Shown: positions 46,148 through 58,440, counted from the first letter of the stretch. The stretch: 64,000 bases of DNA from Isoetes taiwanensis (GCA_021234155.1 JAJEKV010000001.1:25531189-25595188), one strand, 5' to 3'. Translations and numbers: made by a program. The notes: generated by a model not told the origin, from the letters alone.

Positions 46148-46555
46148 TGATTCTAGACGAGGTGCACCCTGGACTACCACAGTCGTCGGATCTCTCAATC
46201 CTACGGCCCAGACTGTATGTTGGAGCCTCTGGACACCTCTCGTTTCGATTATGTTCAATTATGATTGGGGACGCCTATGATTTTAAGATGTCGAATACGA
46301 GTTTGCCTAAGGTTTTGATGGTATATAGAGCCTCTATACGGTTTCGCTTAAGCCTTTAGAATATGAAATACGGGGATTCGAACCTCTACCAAAATAACTC
46401 AATGTCCTAATAAGACTACTTTAACCAATCTAACCAGTGAGCTAATGTGAATATTTTTTATCTTAAATCCATGTTTTTTTTTATAATAACCCATTGAATT
46501 GTTTTAGGGATATGGTCTATGGTTTCAAGAATTATATCTATATCAAATCCCCCTG
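46148..46555 (-). mobile_element. tRNA-derived SINE-like element, minus orientation
   Basis: On the minus strand the sequence has TTAGCTCACTGGTTAGATTGG, similar to a tRNA A box, and about 60 nt further GAGGTTCGAATCCCC, a good B box. It continues to an end with AGACTGTATGTTGGAG-type words. A homologous copy lies in the opposite orientation at 61755-62235. The head is tRNA-like but too long between boxes for a functional tRNA. It is non-coding. Confidence 0.65.
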
Positions 46556-47379
46556 GAACCCCCTGTTATTTTGCTACATATTTCCAACATGCGTCGTCAA
46601 ATCACATAATCGTCTGACTCTACTGCACAAGTTAGTCATAATACGTTCTTGTGCTTATCCCTAAGTGCATAGACAAGACTCAAGAAGGTGCACTTGTTCT
46701 TCTTCAATTGTGCATGCACAAAAGACCATAGCTGTTTTGCAATATGCAGTTGCTTATCCTATTATATGTAGCACCTTAAGTCGAAGGTGCAATCACCTGC
46801 AACAGACAATAATGTTAGTACCCAAAAAGAAATACAAAACCAATAGTTTAAAAATGACAAAGAACCATTAGTTTGAGAAGACATACAACTTAATCAAGCA
46901 AGCTTTTTATTGTCACGTTTATCCAACAAATAAGCCGTTCCTAGGATGGGTCCTATGATAGGCATATATCGGCCGAAGTGAAGTGGTGTTCTCATTGAGC
47001 TTTGTAAAACATTGAGTACAAATGGATCCCTCACTAGAGGTAGGGAATTTTGAAATTATGAACGTTAAATGCTCCGAAACTAGACAATCATCGAGAGCAT
47101 GATGATACTAAAGAATATAATATAAAAGATGGTTTTATCCGCCACTCGGTCGATGCAAAGGTGAGAAGACCTGGCGATCGCTTCTCATCGGGAAGAAGAA
47201 CCACGCCCTCTTGGGTTTTGAGAAAAACCCAAGCAAATAGTTGAAGCACGACCCTACGCACTCTGGCAACCACAAGACCTTAAAAAATCCTGCAGAGTCA
47301 AGGCTGAAAGAAAATAACCCGTCAGTGAGTTAGATGCCATAGGCAAGAATGCACACCAATGGGCAATATAAAAACATAT

Positions 47380-47640
47380 ATATAGTAAGACTCGGAGGCT
47401 CCAAGGCCACGCCGAGAAAGAAACAACAACCGACCAATCGGGAACCGTCCGTGAAAAATTACTCTCGCGGGAAAAACAACCGATTAGTGCTGCCTCGGAG
47501 GCTACATTGCCACGCCGAGAGAAAATGAAAAAGAGTTATGCCTCAGAAGCTATAGTACGATGCCGCGAAAGAATAAACTAATAAGAATGCCTCAGAGGTT
47601 ACAAAGCCACGCTGAGGAAATAAAGAATGCAAATTTAAAG
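47380..47640. repeat. Degenerate 50-70-bp repeats with CTCGG/CCGAG arms
   Basis: Four related units: GACTCGGAGGCTCCAAGGCC, TGCCTCGGAGGCTACATTGC, TGCCTCAGAAGCTATAG and TGCCTCAGAGGTTACAAAGC, each followed by a CACGCCGAG-type stretch that can pair with the CTCGG start. Confidence 0.6.
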
Positions 47641-47710
47641 GACATAAAAAAGAAAAGGAAATAACGAACATGATCTAATGCAAATAACCATCAAGGGAGG
47701 GAGGGTGAGG

Positions 47711-47864
47711 GAAGCTGATAGGATAGAGAAGAAGGAGAACTAGCTCAAGAGAATGCCGATGGTAGAACAATGAAGAGAGGCTGAATAAATAGGAGGAGTG
47801 ACAAAGAGACGTCCCCATCCAAGGAATGTCGGTTCTATTGCTGTCGCAATAGAACCGTGGCATT
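47711..47864. repeat. 154-bp direct repeat, left copy, with a 12-bp-stem hairpin
   Basis: 98 percent identical to 55091-55244 (three differences by eye). It contains a perfect inverted repeat CGGTTCTATTGC/GCAATAGAACCG with 4-nt loop TGTC at 47830-47857. The inner part begins TGATAGG and ends CCGTGGCA, so a short TG...CA LTR is conceivable, but no target duplication or PBS fits. Confidence 0.8.
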
Positions 47865-47901
47865 CCTAGGATGGGTCCTATGATAGGCATATATCGGCCG
47901 A

Positions 47902-50900
47902 TAGAAGAGGAACAAACTCAAACACTACTCAGCATGGAGACTGAAAAGAAGAGAAGCTAAAGAGAGATATAGTATAAAGAAAGGGAGAAACGAGTCTACA
48001 AGGGTCACTAGAAAAGAATGCACAGATAAGGCTGAAGGGATAGCGAAACAAAATAGATTTAAAATGGCAACAACAAAGGTATAAGAACAGACAGAACATC
48101 GAAAGAGCCGATGGGAGAAATGACGAGTGAAGAAGAATACATAGAAAGGAAGAACATAATACGGTAGAAAAGGAACCAGGTAAGTGGGAGCCAGAACGGA
48201 TAGTGGCATGGGAAACAAGGCGACTAAGAAAACCGGCAAATGTAGCAAAGTAAAAAGGTCAGAATAAAAGAGAGCGGAAAAGAAAATTGGAGAAGGTAGA
48301 AGGGGACAAAACTCAGCAGGAAAGGCGAACGGAGAAAAGGAATCAATGATCCACATCGTTAACGAATAAACAATGAAAAAACACACATGGAACAAATGAA
48401 TACATGGAACAAAAGGAAGGATAGAAACATGAACCAACAAGGAACTAAAAGAGCGAAAAGAAGTCAACAAAATTGCCAAACAAAGAGTGAACAAAAAATG
48501 AGCTAGAGACCAGAAAAACATGACTAACATGGCACCAAACGGACCAAAAGGTGGAAAATTAATAGTATCCAAAACTACACATATAGAGAGCAAGAGCACA
48601 AAGGCAAGAGTATCGAGGCCAAAAAGGGGTGCCCAAAAGGGCGAATGCAACTGCAAATAGGATGACTAAAGCGAAAGATAGAGAACTAGGAACAACATAA
48701 CAAACAACCGGATAAATGAATGGCTTAATGAGGATAAAAGATGACCTAAATATGTGTCTTCAACTGGAAAATAAAGTCAAAGAAGGTCCACAACTTGCAA
48801 ACAACACCCAGAGCATCTCCAATGCCAAGAAGATAGATAAAATAAACTATGACAAGTAGAGACAACTCAAAAATTTGGAAAGAACAATGGTGGAGAAGAA
48901 CTATGTAATAAAAGCTTTACAACGAGAAGGAAAGCACCAAAGGAAAACTAACAAAGATGCAACATGCAAGATGATTCTCTTCCACACTAATATCTTATGA
49001 ACCAAGGGATCAGATGCACTAAAATAGATGAACCCATGCGAATGCATAAAAATTGACGTAGAGCAAAAAGAAGCCAAGTAAAGACACCGTATTGTATAGG
49101 CCAGCAAAAAACGCATCACCATAATGCCGTCTCAAGCAATCACCAAAGAAAAAATCGTGATAGAAGAACTATAAACTGCCCTTAAGAGCTACCATGAAAG
49201 GACGGCATGAGTAATGCAAAGCCAAGAAAGGGGTACAATGGAAAATATGGTATAAAGAAAATAAGAAATGCGCCTACAAGTGTCAAAGGGAATAAAATGA
49301 AACATGATGCACAGATGAGGCTGATAGATCAAGCATAATGGATCTAAAAACGGAGATAACAAAGGGTGAAAGCCAAGAACATAGAAACAATTAAAGGGAG
49401 CAAAGAGTTACCTCATGACAAATGTAACACACCTAGAAACAAATAAATCTCCCGACAAAATAGAATAAACGAAAATAAAGGCATAAAGTACTTGAAAATA
49501 GATATAATAGAAACGATGAGCAAATGAGGTTAGAAAAACAAATTGAGATAATGAAGCAATGGCGAGTGGATGGACCATATCGCAAAAACAAGTTCATAGG
49601 AATACAACATAACTAGATTCTAGAATGGGGCTCGCATGAAACCAACAAACCGCCCTAGATAGGCTTCTCATTCATCTCAGCAGATTTTCTACAATGGTGG
49701 ACAGTGGGTAGCCGCACACATGCGAACTACCCACGAAAAATAAAGGGAAAATCCAATTATATCATTTGGACCCCAAAAAATACAATGCTAATAGATGTGT
49801 GGCTGATGTACCTGCCGAAAGCTTATCACCGGGATTAAAAAAACCCCGCCCTTTCGGGTTTTTGAGGAAAAACCCTAGTGAGAAGCCTTCGGCAAGGGGC
49901 TTGGACAAACGTAAGGCATAGAAATCGCTCCCAGAAACCCCCGCATGGAGAAGTCGAAACAGATGCCGCTCGCCAACCTGTACCTGCACATCGCCAACAC
50001 AACAAACGAGACAACACAAACATACCGGAGGATAGCATCACCCGTGGGTGGAAAAGCATCACCCAAATGGGTGGAAGAAAACGCGATAAACCGAAATTTG
50101 TGCACAATACAATAAACAAAGAAGGGGGAGGGCGGTTCAAAGAGAATAAGGTATCACTTGAGAGAAGAGGAAGCGCCGATGAGACGCTGATGCGAACCGC
50201 ACCTAAAATAGCCAAAACCCTAACCGTAAAGGGCATGCGCCGCATGCATGCATGCAAGACATGCATGCTCGCCTATTCTAGAATGTCGATCCGATGTCTC
50301 TGATCGATGCGATTCTAGAATGGGGCTCGCGTGGAAACCAACAAACCGCCCGAATACCGTAGAACTTCCTTATCAAACTAGAATCGAGGACGGCGAAGGT
50401 CACGCCGGATGAAGGCTAAAGAAGGGCCGGGTTTGCGAGAAAGGACATGCCACAGCATGACAGAAACGCCAAATGGGCCAAACCAAGCAGGAAGAAGCCC
50501 CTCCCTGCCTGGAAACAAATCAAAGAGAATAAGGTACTGCTGAGAGAAGAGGAAGCGCCAATGAGACGTTGATGCAGAACCGTGCCTAAAATAGCGAAAC
50601 CCTAACCAGAAAGGGCATGCGCCGCATGCATGCATGCAAGACATGCATGCTCGCCTCATTCTAGAATGTCGATCCGATGTCTCGGATCGATGCGAATAAT
50701 GATATCAAGCAGGAGACTGGAGCAACCCAGAGCAAAAAGACAATCATGATAAATAGACTAAGCGTATTAAAGGGATACAAAAGACACCAAGTAAAACAAC
50801 TAGAATACAAGCACAAAGAGAAGCTAGAGGGACCAATAGTGGGCAAATGGCACAAAGGGGTAATATCTATTTGAAGCAAAAGTCAAACTGAAGGAAAGGA

Positions 50901-53900
50901 CTAGATGACACTGGAGCCAACACATACAAAGGGGCAAAGGAACTTATGAAAAACATGGAGTCATTACACAGGGGAGCAAAACGGAACACACCAGTGGTTG
51001 TTAATATAGCAATGTAGATAAATCGGTCATCTGATAAACCATGTTATATCAGATATATCAATATAGCTCTGATAAGAATGATTAGCTCAAGATGATAAAG
51101 ATGCATGAAGTGAACCATGGAAAAGGTAATAAAAGATGGAAAGTGGAACAATAAACAAACAAATCCACGAATGTGACAATAAAAATGAGAACAATAATGC
51201 TGCACAACTCTGACAGAATTAATACACTAAATAATACTACATCAGCAAAGGATACGATGAGACCAAAATAAGACAAAGGAACCGGGGAAGAAAATGAAGC
51301 GAGACGACGACTGTAAACATAACCCAATAAACTTTGAAGAACCAAACACACATATGGGATAAAGAACAAGAGAAAAAAGGGGTCATGAAGAATGCTAGAT
51401 AAAAGGAACAAAGCATAGCAGTTGAAAACCTCAGAATAACAATCTAAAGCAAAATAAGCAATGCTAAAAATAAATAAAATGGGAGGAGATGAGGAGCAAA
51501 AATAACCACGAGAGCAACATAAATAAATCGAATGGTGCGAATATGAAACTAAAGAAAAGACGGAGAAAATGAGAGCAAATGGCCAAATAAAACAAACGTG
51601 GACAAACATAACGAAAGCGACTGATGAAATATAACCAATGATATCAGTTGCAATAATCATAACAATAGAATGAGAGACTAACATTGTAGCAGCAAAGGGA
51701 GCATGAACGCTAGAGCGCATCAAATGAAAAATACAAAGCAATGCAAAATAAGTAAATAGAATAGTGGTATAAAAGGGGAGCAAAGTGACAAATTTAAAAA
51801 CAAATAAAACGAATAGAACAAAACAAAAGAACATGAATAAACATGACCAAGTCTGTGAATGATGTATCCAACCACACGTATAGCGGATGAAAGTAGTCTA
51901 GGAAGGACCCAAGTATGTGTATCAAACAAAAAATGCAATGTTGAAGAATGACCACAACTTGCAAGTGCTGTGAACGACTCCAATGCAACTACTAGAATAG
52001 ACCTCATATACCCTACTATAATGAGCCTCGAAGGGAATCAAGAAGTAAAATCATAATATGGGAGGTATAATCGACCTTCAAAGAAACCAATAAATAAAAC
52101 CATAAATACTGCTATAATCAACCTCTAAATAAACAAGAGATGAAATCATGATACTATAGCTTATACCCACCAAAGAAATCGATAAATAAAACCATAAGAA
52201 GGGGCACAATTACGAGAGATGCCAACCAACCATATCGAAGACACAAGCACACATCCAACATGTTGAATACAAGCCAAATGCCCATACATCTCATAAACAT
52301 GCCCTCAAACGTAACAACCTACCAACGCCCAAATGCCTGCAACCAACATGAAGTAATATAGCCATACTAAAAGTGAAAAGAACAAAACCGTGTCAACCCA
52401 TAGAGGACAAATCCTAACAAGGTAGACATAAATTAGTAACAATTGACTAATTGTGCTGCACTGAAACAACGAGGTGATGGACTAGAGAATCTGCATTACA
52501 AACAGTCAGACTAAAACTTCTCAAACTACACATAACGGTAAAGCTATCTAGGAGGTGATGCTTAGACCGACAATCATTAATAGTCTGTGAAGTCAAATAA
52601 CATTGAATCACTAAGCCATGACAAAACATACCCAAGGAAATAGAAAGAAAAACCATGAATTAATATCAATGGCTATGGCGAGCAAACATCACCAACTGAG
52701 ATACTAAGAGCTTCGAACCGCCAAAGAAGATATATGCAACAACGTGGGTAAAAAGAGGTCGTAGACCCTTAACGATATAGTGTTAGCTAAGGATTATGAC
52801 GATCTTCGAAACCACCAAACGCAAGTGAGAACAAACCACATACAAGAGAAAAGAAACTCATATATTGTCCAAAAGTGGAAGAAAGCTAAGGGTCAATAAT
52901 TACAAAGAAAAATGGGCAAAATATTTGGTGGCAATTTTTGAGAGGGGCAACTTGTTTATGAAAAAGGTCCAAGTATCTAAGCACCATGTCAACTTAAGAA
53001 CAAAAGAGATCCACATACCTAGCATAATAAGAATCTTGGTCATTGTTGATCCATGTTGTCACCAAGTCATACAAGGAAAATCCATCTCTCGATGATCCAA
53101 GTGGTCACGAAGTCACAATAGGGTCGATATTGACTCAAACCCGCTATGAGAGATCGATTAACAGAAAAAGTACCAAAGTAAACTATTAACATAAGGAGTT
53201 CAAGAAGTATTAAAAAATGAGAAGATACAAATGCCAAAATTATCCATCGACAAGTTAAAAACCAATGGAATCTAGATCCGCCTAATGAAGGCAAGGAAAA
53301 TTATATAACACAAACATCTCAAAAGATGGAACAAGTGGCACCACAATGCAACATATAATGCCAACTATAAAACTTGAATTGCGTTGTGAGGGGACGAAAT
53401 GGCACTATCAAAACCAAAAAATGCACAACATGTAAATACCTGCAATGACAACGACCACTGTAAAAGACCCATGAAAACCTAGTCTAAAGCAACAATGATT
53501 TAAAGGGGAGAGAGTAACACAAGCATCAGAGGCAGTTCAACACGATATTATAAGGTGTCCATGTAAGGGAGAGAGTCACAAGCAAACAAGGCATTCCAAG
53601 CACTAACAAGTTCGCTTGAAAAAAGTCACATCCTGGACCAATATGATACAGCATCCAAGGCCCATGACAAGCCCATTTTATATAGACCAAAACAAACATG
53701 CATGCAGTGGTCGTTAAGAAGGAGAGAAAACAATATGCCTCCCAAGCAAGTCAAAGTTTCATCATATACTAGAACAAGCATGTCGGCAAGGTTCATAACG
53801 GAGGGAGTGTGATCAAAAAACACAAATCTAAAAGCATAAAAAATAAACAATAGGCCTGTTGCATCGACTAAAGGCAACATAGATAAAAAAGGAGAATAAA

Positions 53901-55090
53901 ATAAGGAAATGTAGAAATGAAGAATAAAACAAGTAAAAGCGGAACTAGAGAAAACATGGATCTAATAAAGGAATAAAACAAGTAGAACTAGACAAATAAC
54001 ACGAAAGGGGATCGAACCTGAAACCATATCTCACAAAACTATGTATCTCCACCAACACGCCAACGAAACTAACATTGAAAAAACTAAAATAGTTAATATT
54101 TAACAGAAACAAATAATCAGAACATAGAATCACAGTTGTTCTTCTAGAAACTGCGTCGTCTTGTGGCAGCGCCGAACAGACTGAAGCATCGTGTAGCCTC
54201 TATGGCGCCGAATCTTGCAATCCTGCTTCAACCCTAAACATAACCGCCAGACAAACCTTTAGTAGATTGAACGCCAACTTCGGCATGGGGCAGACGTAAC
54301 GAGCATATGGATCCAATACCGATTTGAGCATATCGGATTCAATACAGTAGGTGCAATAGAGTGAATGGGGTTTGTGCAATAGCCCAGATCGTCTTCGGAA
54401 TCTAGACCGATGGCAAAAGCTCAGGAGATTTTGGATAAGTGATCTTGGATATGGCTAATCGTGAGCTTGAGGGGCCACCGACAGAGCAAAAATCTGAAAT
54501 AGAAATCAGACACAAAAACTGCCACAGACAAAACTGATCAACATGAAAAGCAGAAACATAAGAGCGGTGGAGCACCTACCAAATTACTAGGAAATTGTAA
54601 GACAAGACCAGAGACAACTCAAAATTTTAATGGAAGCTATTCTACCTATCCTGCCAAGCTATGACGAAAATCAGCCTGGCAAAGCAGACTAACCTGTTCC
54701 TCCAAGCTATGAAGAAAATGAAGGCCAAAGCAAAGTTCAAAAAGGGATAAAGAGCAAAAAACCTACGGTGTATGGCAGGTCCACAGCTTCATCGGATAAG
54801 TTTCCATCCATCTCGCTAAATGGCTCTAGACATCCTGGCGCCATCCTTCAGCCCGCATCAAAGGTATGAACATGCAAAGAGAAAAGGAACCCAATGCTAT
54901 TCCTGCACCGAAACTGAAAGAACTGGCCTCATGATCCTGCAACAGAACTGAAGCCCACCGCCTTCAAGAAAAAGGGAGAAATTCTTTACAAACGGAAGAG
55001 AAAACGGGATAGATAGAAGCCCTATCCTCACACGCTAGAAGAAAACAAATTAGAGAATCGTAGGAGAGCAAGAAGCTGATAGGATAGTAG
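47902..55090. other. 7.2-kb A-rich non-coding interval between the 154-bp repeats
   Basis: Strong strand asymmetry: the plus strand is A/G-rich, which leaves long stop-free but meaningless hydrophobic frames on the minus strand (47925-48656, 51082-51834). Diverged internal duplications are visible; for example the GTATAAAGAAA...CACAGAT(A/G)AGGCTGA words occur near 47970-48035 and 49250-49325. No transposon protein motif was seen on either strand. It lies within the ATPase intron. Confidence 0.5.
50138..50312. repeat. Duplicated 175-bp block, copy 1 (copy 2 at 50521-50695)
   Basis: Both copies run from CAAAGAGAATAAGGTA to GTCGATCCGATGTCTC and GATCGATGCG, 383 bp apart. Each contains the GCATGCATGCATGCAAGACA and TGCATGC near-palindrome. 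A third partial match (TCTAGAATGGGGCTCGC) is at 49618. Confidence 0.8.
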
Positions 55091-55244
55091 GAAGCTGATA
55101 GGATAGAGAAGAAGGAGAACTAGCTCAAGAGAACGCCGATGGTAGAACAATGAAGAGAGGCTGAATAAATAGGAGGAGTGACAAAGGGACGTCCCCATCC
55201 AAGGAATGTCGGTTCTATTGCTTTCGCAATAGAACCGTGGCATT
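55091..55244. repeat. 154-bp direct repeat, right copy, with a 12-bp-stem hairpin
   Basis: Partner of 47711-47864. Hairpin CGGTTCTATTGC/GCAATAGAACCG with loop TTTC at 55210-55237. A TATTTATT-like stretch lies inside in minus orientation. Confidence 0.8.
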
Positions 55245-56598
55245 TACACTTTTGCAGCCAATAAGCCAACTATTACACCAACAATCAATAGATCTATGCT
55301 TGCATGCAGATATATAATGGACAAGGTCAGTGCTGGTTCAAATAGTGCAGCAACTTGCAGATCATGCATCAGACTCACAATGCATAATTGTTGCAAAGCA
55401 TTGCACATGATCCCCGAGCTTGCAAATGATAAATGTGAACCAGGCAATAGACAATATAAAAAGATATAAATTTTGCCTAGTTGTTGTATCCTCTTGGACT
55501 GCTATGTACAAAACATCCTCAATTCAATTGTTTTGGTCAAATTTATTGAAGCAACAAATTGCTTTGGTTTCCTCGCCATAAGAAAGAATTTGAGGAATAA
55601 AAGAAGCCTTTGCATTGGGCTTAGGCAAAAGTCTAGAATTCTCAAAATCTTGTGGGACAAAACTTGGGTTATGGGATCTTTTGCATGTAGTTCTTCTACA
55701 TGCAGCAACCACCAAGAGGTATGAGTTGTGCATGAGCTGAAAAGATGCAGCCACCAAAGGGATATGAGCTAAGAAGACATACAAATAATTATGTAGAGAG
55801 AAACTACATCAACGATAAATAGACTGTGCAAAATTGTAGATTGTTTAGAAGAGGACTGTTTGGGATACTACAAAGAGGATGAAGATGACATACTAAAAAG
55901 ATACTATCCTGGTAGAAAAACAAGACCTACGGTTAGTGTGCAAAACATTTCTTTGTTTCTATAGTAGCAGATTCGGCATAACACCAAGGCATGAACACCA
56001 TTGCTGCATGGCTGACCTTTTAGGATGCACAGGACAATCCGAGCTAAAGCAGGCTGCTCCATGACTTGTGGTCTTAGTCCCACTAGTAAATCTATTAAAG
56101 AAAGCTTTCATTGCTTAATACCTGATCCTCGCTCCATCTTCAACTATGCAAAATGATGTCTTAATTATGCATTTTCCACAACGAACGCCGGCATATCGTT
56201 GAATCAGTGATTGATTGAAACAAAATTATAGGCATGAAACACATTGGCAAGCAAGAAGTGTACCTTGATCAAGCAACAACTAAAAGAGCTCCCAGGCCGA
56301 TTTTGAAGCAAATAATGATCCAAATATGTGAACCTATCGATTCCAATGCCATTGCTGCGAAGATATCCATGATAAAGATACAGTTGAAAACCAGAACCTG
56401 ATCAAGAATGAATGGATTTTTGAGTTCACATCCAATGCATAAAAAATGGGAGTATTTACAGAGGAAACCTAGCATCTCTAGGTCATATATTCAACTCTAA
56501 AACATCGATGCACATAAATATGAAAATGCAAAACGGAAAGCTTTTAGGTCAACAAATCTCAGAAGATTGAGCCTGATTAGCGTCCCGAGTTTTATAGT
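55245..56598. other. Intron sequence of the ATPase relic
   Basis: No gene or clear repeat. Short frames around 55473-55784 show no domain. Confidence 0.4.
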
Positions 56599-56869
56599 CT
56601 TAATCCAGGACAAAGAAACCATGATAAGGGGAGCTTTCTTTCTGATCATTTACGTCAACAACGTTGCCAGATAAACAGAAATATAGAATTAAAATAACCT
56701 GAGCTTCAGCATCACGCCTTCTTTTCACATTAGCAGTGTAGCGAAATCTTCGAGTAGCATTGAGCACTAGGGTTGCCTTACGCCAATTCTCGAGCAGCTC
56801 TAAAGGAGGTTCCTTAGCTGGGATCTCGAAGTCCTTCATGGAGCTGGAGCTGTCAGATCTGCTAAACAT

Positions 56870-57264
56870 TTTTTCCTGCAAGTGAAGAACTGGGTCGGGA
56901 CACCAGAATCATAAGATTGCCTGGTCAGGTTTCTCTGCTATTCCCAAATGTTGATAATGCACCCATCAAATGTTCTTCAATTTCTTGGCTACACAAGAAT
57001 CGGGGGATCGTTCCTTCTTTGAAACATTGGCCCTTGGCAAAGAGCTCTGCTCTCAGATTCAGTAGAAACATCAAGAATGCATCGATTTTGGCGGTGCCGT
57101 TAGCCGGTTTGCACAGCGGCCGCCCACCAACACTGCCAGTTTACAGGACACCGCCAGTTTGAAGCAGTTTTCGACATATTCTAGGTATATTCTAGCATAT
57201 GCTCAGAATATGCTGGAAACTCACATGAACGAGGGTTTGCCCCCCTAGGGGCAACCCAAAAATA
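56870..57264. other. Upstream flank of the ATPase relic, with a strong hairpin
   Basis: At 57231-57256 GGGTTTGCCCC and GGGGCAACCC pair around the loop CCTA with a single bulge. The stretch also has a run of CCGCCAGTTT/GCCAGTTT duplicates near 57135-57160. It lies at the junction between the ATPase relic and the LINE RT fragment. No promoter elements are recognised. Confidence 0.45.
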
Positions 57265-58440
57265 TTGAAGAAACGGAAGCAAAAAGTGTTGCTATTAAAT
57301 GCAAAATCAAATATACAACTCTCTAGGGTGGCAAAAAGCAGATTGTTGAGGAACTCCATTTCTGAGGTTATGGATGAGACTGGTTATATTCATACTATTC
57401 AAAGGGATATTGCTAACACTTTTCATGCTAAATATATGGATCTTTTTCAAAGTAAACCTATTCCTTCCAATGATCTCGACCATGCAAATGCTTTTAAGTC
57501 TCTCATTGACACTATTCTTCTTACTGCCTCTGATTTTATGGATTGTTCTATGATCTCTCTGCCTTCTCAATATGAAATCCTTAACATTCTTAATAGTTTC
57601 AGCAATGGGATATCCCCTGGTCCAGCTGGCCTTCCTGCTGAATTCTATATTAAATTCTGGGATGTTCTTAAAAATGATCTTACTTCTCTTGTGCATGGCT
57701 TCTGGAGTGCTGAGCATTTGCATCCTTCTATCTCTAGTGGTTTCATATCATTGATCCCCAAGGTTGATCATCCTATCAATCTTCAAGACTGGAGGCCTAT
57801 CTCTTTAACAAATATTACTTGTAAGATTTGTGCTAAGATCATTGCTTCCAGACTTAAAAATTATCAGCAGAAGAATACCAGCCTAAATCAATCTGCTTTT
57901 CTTTCCAAAAGATATATTCTGGATAATTATATGGCTGCCATGGAGAGTCTCCACTGGAACAGGATCTCTAAACAGAATTGTGTTGTCCTTAAACTGGACT
58001 TTAAGCACGCTTGAATCAGTGAGGTGGGATTTTCTTGATTTTGCAATGTCTAAGCTTGGTTTCCTTCCCAAATTAAGAAATCTTATTTTTGGTCTAAACT
58101 CTCGATTTAATTCAGCTGCTTTTATCAATGGTTCTCCATCTTGCTTCTTCCCCATTACTCGAGGTGTAGGCAAGGTTGCCCTCTTGCTCCATATCTTTTC
58201 CTAGTTGCAGCTGAGTTGCTTACTAAATCTATTTCTCATTATCAAAATCTTGGTCTCATTAAAGGTCTGCAGCTTCCTGATTCCATGATCTCTTAGCATT
58301 CTTCAATACTGATGACTCTTTCTCCTTTCTTGATGCTGAGTTAAAAAATATTGAGTTCTTCTTGAAAATTCTTAAGCAATTTTCAGCTGCTTCTGGTATC
58401 CAACTAAACATTGACAAAAGTTTGCTAGTTGGAGTCCCAA
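57265..58440 (+). mobile_element. L1-type LINE fragment: reverse transcriptase of ORF2
   Basis: The open frame 57265-58014 includes GISPGPAGLPAEFYIKFW, SSGFISLIPKVDHP, LQDWRPISLTNITCKI and CVVLKLDFKHA, the RT fingers and palm of plant LINEs. A stop follows (58012-58014). The same frame then gives VRWDFLDF and FPKLRNLIFG-type text; after a one-base shift near 58165 comes RQGCPLAPYLFLVAAELLT. The catalytic FADD box is reduced to a TDD-like remnant near 58300-58315. No endonuclease, RNase H or poly(A) end is present. Together with 35683-38137 it could be part of one LINE family or one element. Confidence 0.88.

Larger units (their letters stand above)
46938..47901. repeat. 39-bp direct repeats flanking an 886-bp segment
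   Basis: TTCCTAGGATGGGTCCTATG with ATAGGCATATATCGGCCGA is identical at 46938-46976 and 47863-47901. The enclosed 886 bp ends exactly with one copy of the 154-bp repeat (47711-47864). It may be the remnant of nested insertions; no class could be assigned. Confidence 0.6.
39735..56869 (-). pseudogene. Autoinhibited P-type Ca2+-ATPase (ACA) relic with a roughly 14-kb intron
   Basis: Exon 1 (56869-56699) encodes the calmodulin-binding N-terminus (ENWRKATLVLNATRRFRYT). After a huge intron, exon sequence resumes at about 42640 (LKVNEGVKGIADKL, then NRKTVFGSNTY and WEAMQDLTLVIL). The actuator part (SMSGESEP), PEGLPLAVTLTLAYA, the phosphorylation site [50 protein letters not shown] and WVNLIMDTLGALALATEP follow. 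Lesions: shifts near 42450, 41800, 41150, 40905 and 40475; stops at 42326-42328 (TGA) and 41335-41337 (TAG); a 40-bp duplication near 41420-41460; and a roughly 57-bp insertion near 40180-40235. VTGDGTNDAP reads AGDGTNDAL and KDPVRPG reads KYLVCPG. The last helices are missing. ACA pumps export Ca2+ at plasma membrane or ER; this copy cannot. Confidence 0.88.

Noticed and set aside
46380-46455. A functional tRNA gene on the minus strand
   Set aside because: A-box and B-box-like segments are too far apart and no acceptor or anticodon stem can be formed; SINE head is the better reading.
47830-47876. Helitron 3' terminus (hairpin followed by CTAG)
   Set aside because: The second copy at 55210-55237 has no CTRR after the hairpin and no matching 5'-TC end was found.
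47925-48656. 243-codon minus-strand frame with membrane-protein-like sequence
   Set aside because: Hydrophobicity follows from the pyrimidine-rich strand; no conserved motif, no start context, and similar frames appear throughout the A-rich interval.
51082-51834. 250-codon minus-strand hydrophobic frame
   Set aside because: Same reason: composition bias, repeated Phe/Leu/Ser, no recognisable domain.
47716-55242. Short-LTR retrotransposon with 147-bp TG...CA LTRs
   Set aside because: The flanks do not match as a target duplication (GAAGC against TTTAC), there is no PBS after the left copy and no coding motif.
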